64,000 nt of DNA from Balneolaceae bacterium (GTDB lineage: Bacteria > Bacteroidota > Rhodothermia > Balneolales > Balneolaceae), in the NCBI GenBank assembly GCA_034521445.1, contig JAXHMM010000004.1, positions 1 through 64,000 on the forward strand. Direction: 5' to 3'. The notes under the pieces are model-generated. The model saw only the letters and a list, made by a program, of their open reading frames with translations, made no database searches and was not told where the DNA came from. A program made the translations under genes and the position numbers. The first letter of the stretch is position 1; each line of letters opens with the position of its first letter. Of the stretch, positions 63,077 to 64,000 are shown piece after piece.

Positions 63077-64000
63077 ATTTGTCATCGAAGGTCCCACCCC
63101 TCTCCGGGGCACCCTACCGGTTAGCGGTTCCAAGAATGCAGCCCTCCCCCTGATGGCCGCCGCCCTGCTGGCGGACAGCCCCTCGGTCATCACCAACGTA
63201 CCACGCCTGCGCGATATCCACACTTTCAACCAGGTCATCGCCCATACCGGCGCCGGCGTCGACTTCGATGAAAACGAGCAGCGCCTGCGCATCGACCCGA
63301 ACTCCATCGAGCGCACAGAGGCCCCCTACGAGCTCGTCCGCAAGATGCGGGCCTCTTTTTACATGCTGGGCGCCCTGCTGGGACGCTTCGGGGAGGCGCG
63401 CGTCTCCCTGCCCGGCGGCTGCGCATGGGGACCCCGTCCCGTCGACCTGCACCTCAAGGGCATGCGGGCCATGGGCGCGGAGATCGAATTGGACGAGGGC
63501 TACGTAATCGGCTCGGCCCCTCAGCGCATGGAGGGCGGCTCTTTTACCCTGGACCCCAGCAGCGTAGGCGCCACCGTCAACCTGCTGCTGGCCGCCTCTC
63601 TGCGGGCCGAAAAGTTCACTATCCACAACGCCGCCTGCGAGCCCGACGTGGTCCTGCTCTGCCGCGCCCTGCAGCAGATGGGGGCCGACATTGAGGGTGT
63701 GGGCACACCCGAACTCACCGTGCGCGGCGTGGAGACGCTGGAGGGCATCGAATTCCGCAACGCCCCCGACCGCATCGAGACCGGCACCTACATGATTGCC
63801 GCCGCCATGCATCCCGAATCGGAGCTCACCCTGACGGGCGCAGCCACCGACGACCTGGGCGAATTTCCCGAACACTTCCTGAAGACCGGCGCGGAGGTGA
63901 CCTGGGACGGCGACACCATCCGGGTCGCCGCGCCCGACCGCATCCGGCCGGTATCGCTGGAAACGGCCGTCTATCCCGGCTTTCCCACCGACCTGCAGGC
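63069..64000 (+). CDS. murA: UDP-N-acetylglucosamine 1-carboxyvinyltransferase, 3' end outside window
   Basis: First committed step of peptidoglycan synthesis: transfer of enolpyruvate to UDP-GlcNAc. Starts at GTG 63069 as (M)DKFVIEGPTPLRGTLPVSGS, with KNAALPLMAAALLA (the substrate Lys-Asn), VRKMRASFYMLGALL and the catalytic Cys118 in PGGCAWGPRPVDLHLKGM. SSVGATVNLLLAA and RIETGTYMIAAAM follow. The frame remains open to the window edge. It overlaps the biotin-carrier gene by 8 nt. Confidence 0.95.
   Translation, partial: MDKFVIEGPTPLRGTLPVSGSKNAALPLMAAALLADSPSVITNVPRLRDIHTFNQVIAHTGAGVDFDENEQRLRIDPNSIERTEAPYELVRKMRASFYMLGALLGRFGEARVSLPGGCAWGPRPVDLHLKGMRAMGAEIELDEGYVIGSAPQRMEGGSFTLDPSSVGATVNLLLAASLRAEKFTIHNAACEPDVVLLCRALQQMGADIEGVGTPELTVRGVETLEGIEFRNAPDRIETGTYMIAAAMHPESELTLTGAATDDLGEFPEHFLKTGAEVTWDGDTIRVAAPDRIRPVSLETAVYPGFPTDLQ

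Overview
The window looks like chromosomal DNA from a GC-rich member of the Bacteroidota-related lineages (Rhodothermota/Balneolota-like). The support is indirect: a TAnnTTTG-type -7 promoter element, a 60-residue Hc1-type histone H1-like gene, a 30-residue mS38/AURKAIP1-like ribosomal protein gene, secreted S9 peptidases, a GH3/beta-lactamase fusion, OstA-like/LptC genes and a CcmC-CcmD-CcmE-CcmF block. No phage, integrase, transposase or CRISPR array is visible. Gene order is dense, with many ATGA or TAATG stop/start overlaps.

Layout. 1-4.5 kb (minus): rqcH-aroK-aroB-tamB-like. 4.6-14.1 kb: an unknown gene, the tiny mS38-like gene, HU, an AGCS symporter, upp-lptC-ostA, an EF-G-like GTPase and an asparaginase. 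14.1-20.2 kb: a PolB-type exonuclease, glgA-glgC and a NatA/NatB-like ABC exporter. 20.2-27.6 kb (minus): a degenerate M1 peptidase-like protein, then hbd, threonine dehydratase, threonine aldolase, an argD-like aminotransferase and hisN. 27.8-34.8 kb (plus): penicillin acylase, NagZ-type GH3 fused to a serine hydrolase, cytidine deaminase, unknown. 35-40.8 kb: histone H1-like gene and a complete phosphate module (four-repeat Pho-box-like site, pstSCAB, phoU, porin). 40.8-44.3 kb: a cobalamin-binding sensor next to a histidine kinase, with a divergent membrane histidine kinase. 45-48.6 kb: an unusual AT-richer region with a GIY-YIG gene, a tandem array of tRNA-Asn-derived pseudo-units around one intact tRNA-Asn(GTT), about 1 kb without genes, and a curlin-repeat protein. 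48.7-53.3 kb (minus): ccmC-D-E-F-truA. 53.5-59 kb: a PH/SHOCT protein and two tandem S9 peptidases duplicated with their upstream region. 59-64 kb: MFS, dut, DUF3108, a lipoprotein, a small unknown protein, a biotin carrier protein and the start of murA.

Six genes are interrupted by seven apparent one-base deletions. Each lies in a short C or G run, and each is repaired by restoring one base. They are annotated here as single genes with a frameshift. The repeated error type points first to sequence or consensus errors rather than to seven independent mutations.

The strongest candidates for something little described are the tRNA-Asn-derived satellite array (about 133-bp units, each with its own terminator, ending at the start codon of a GIY-YIG gene), the stand-alone B12 photoreceptor-like protein paired with a soluble histidine kinase, and two intergenic tracts built from AAGTC-type heptamer-like repeats that run into the ends of genes.
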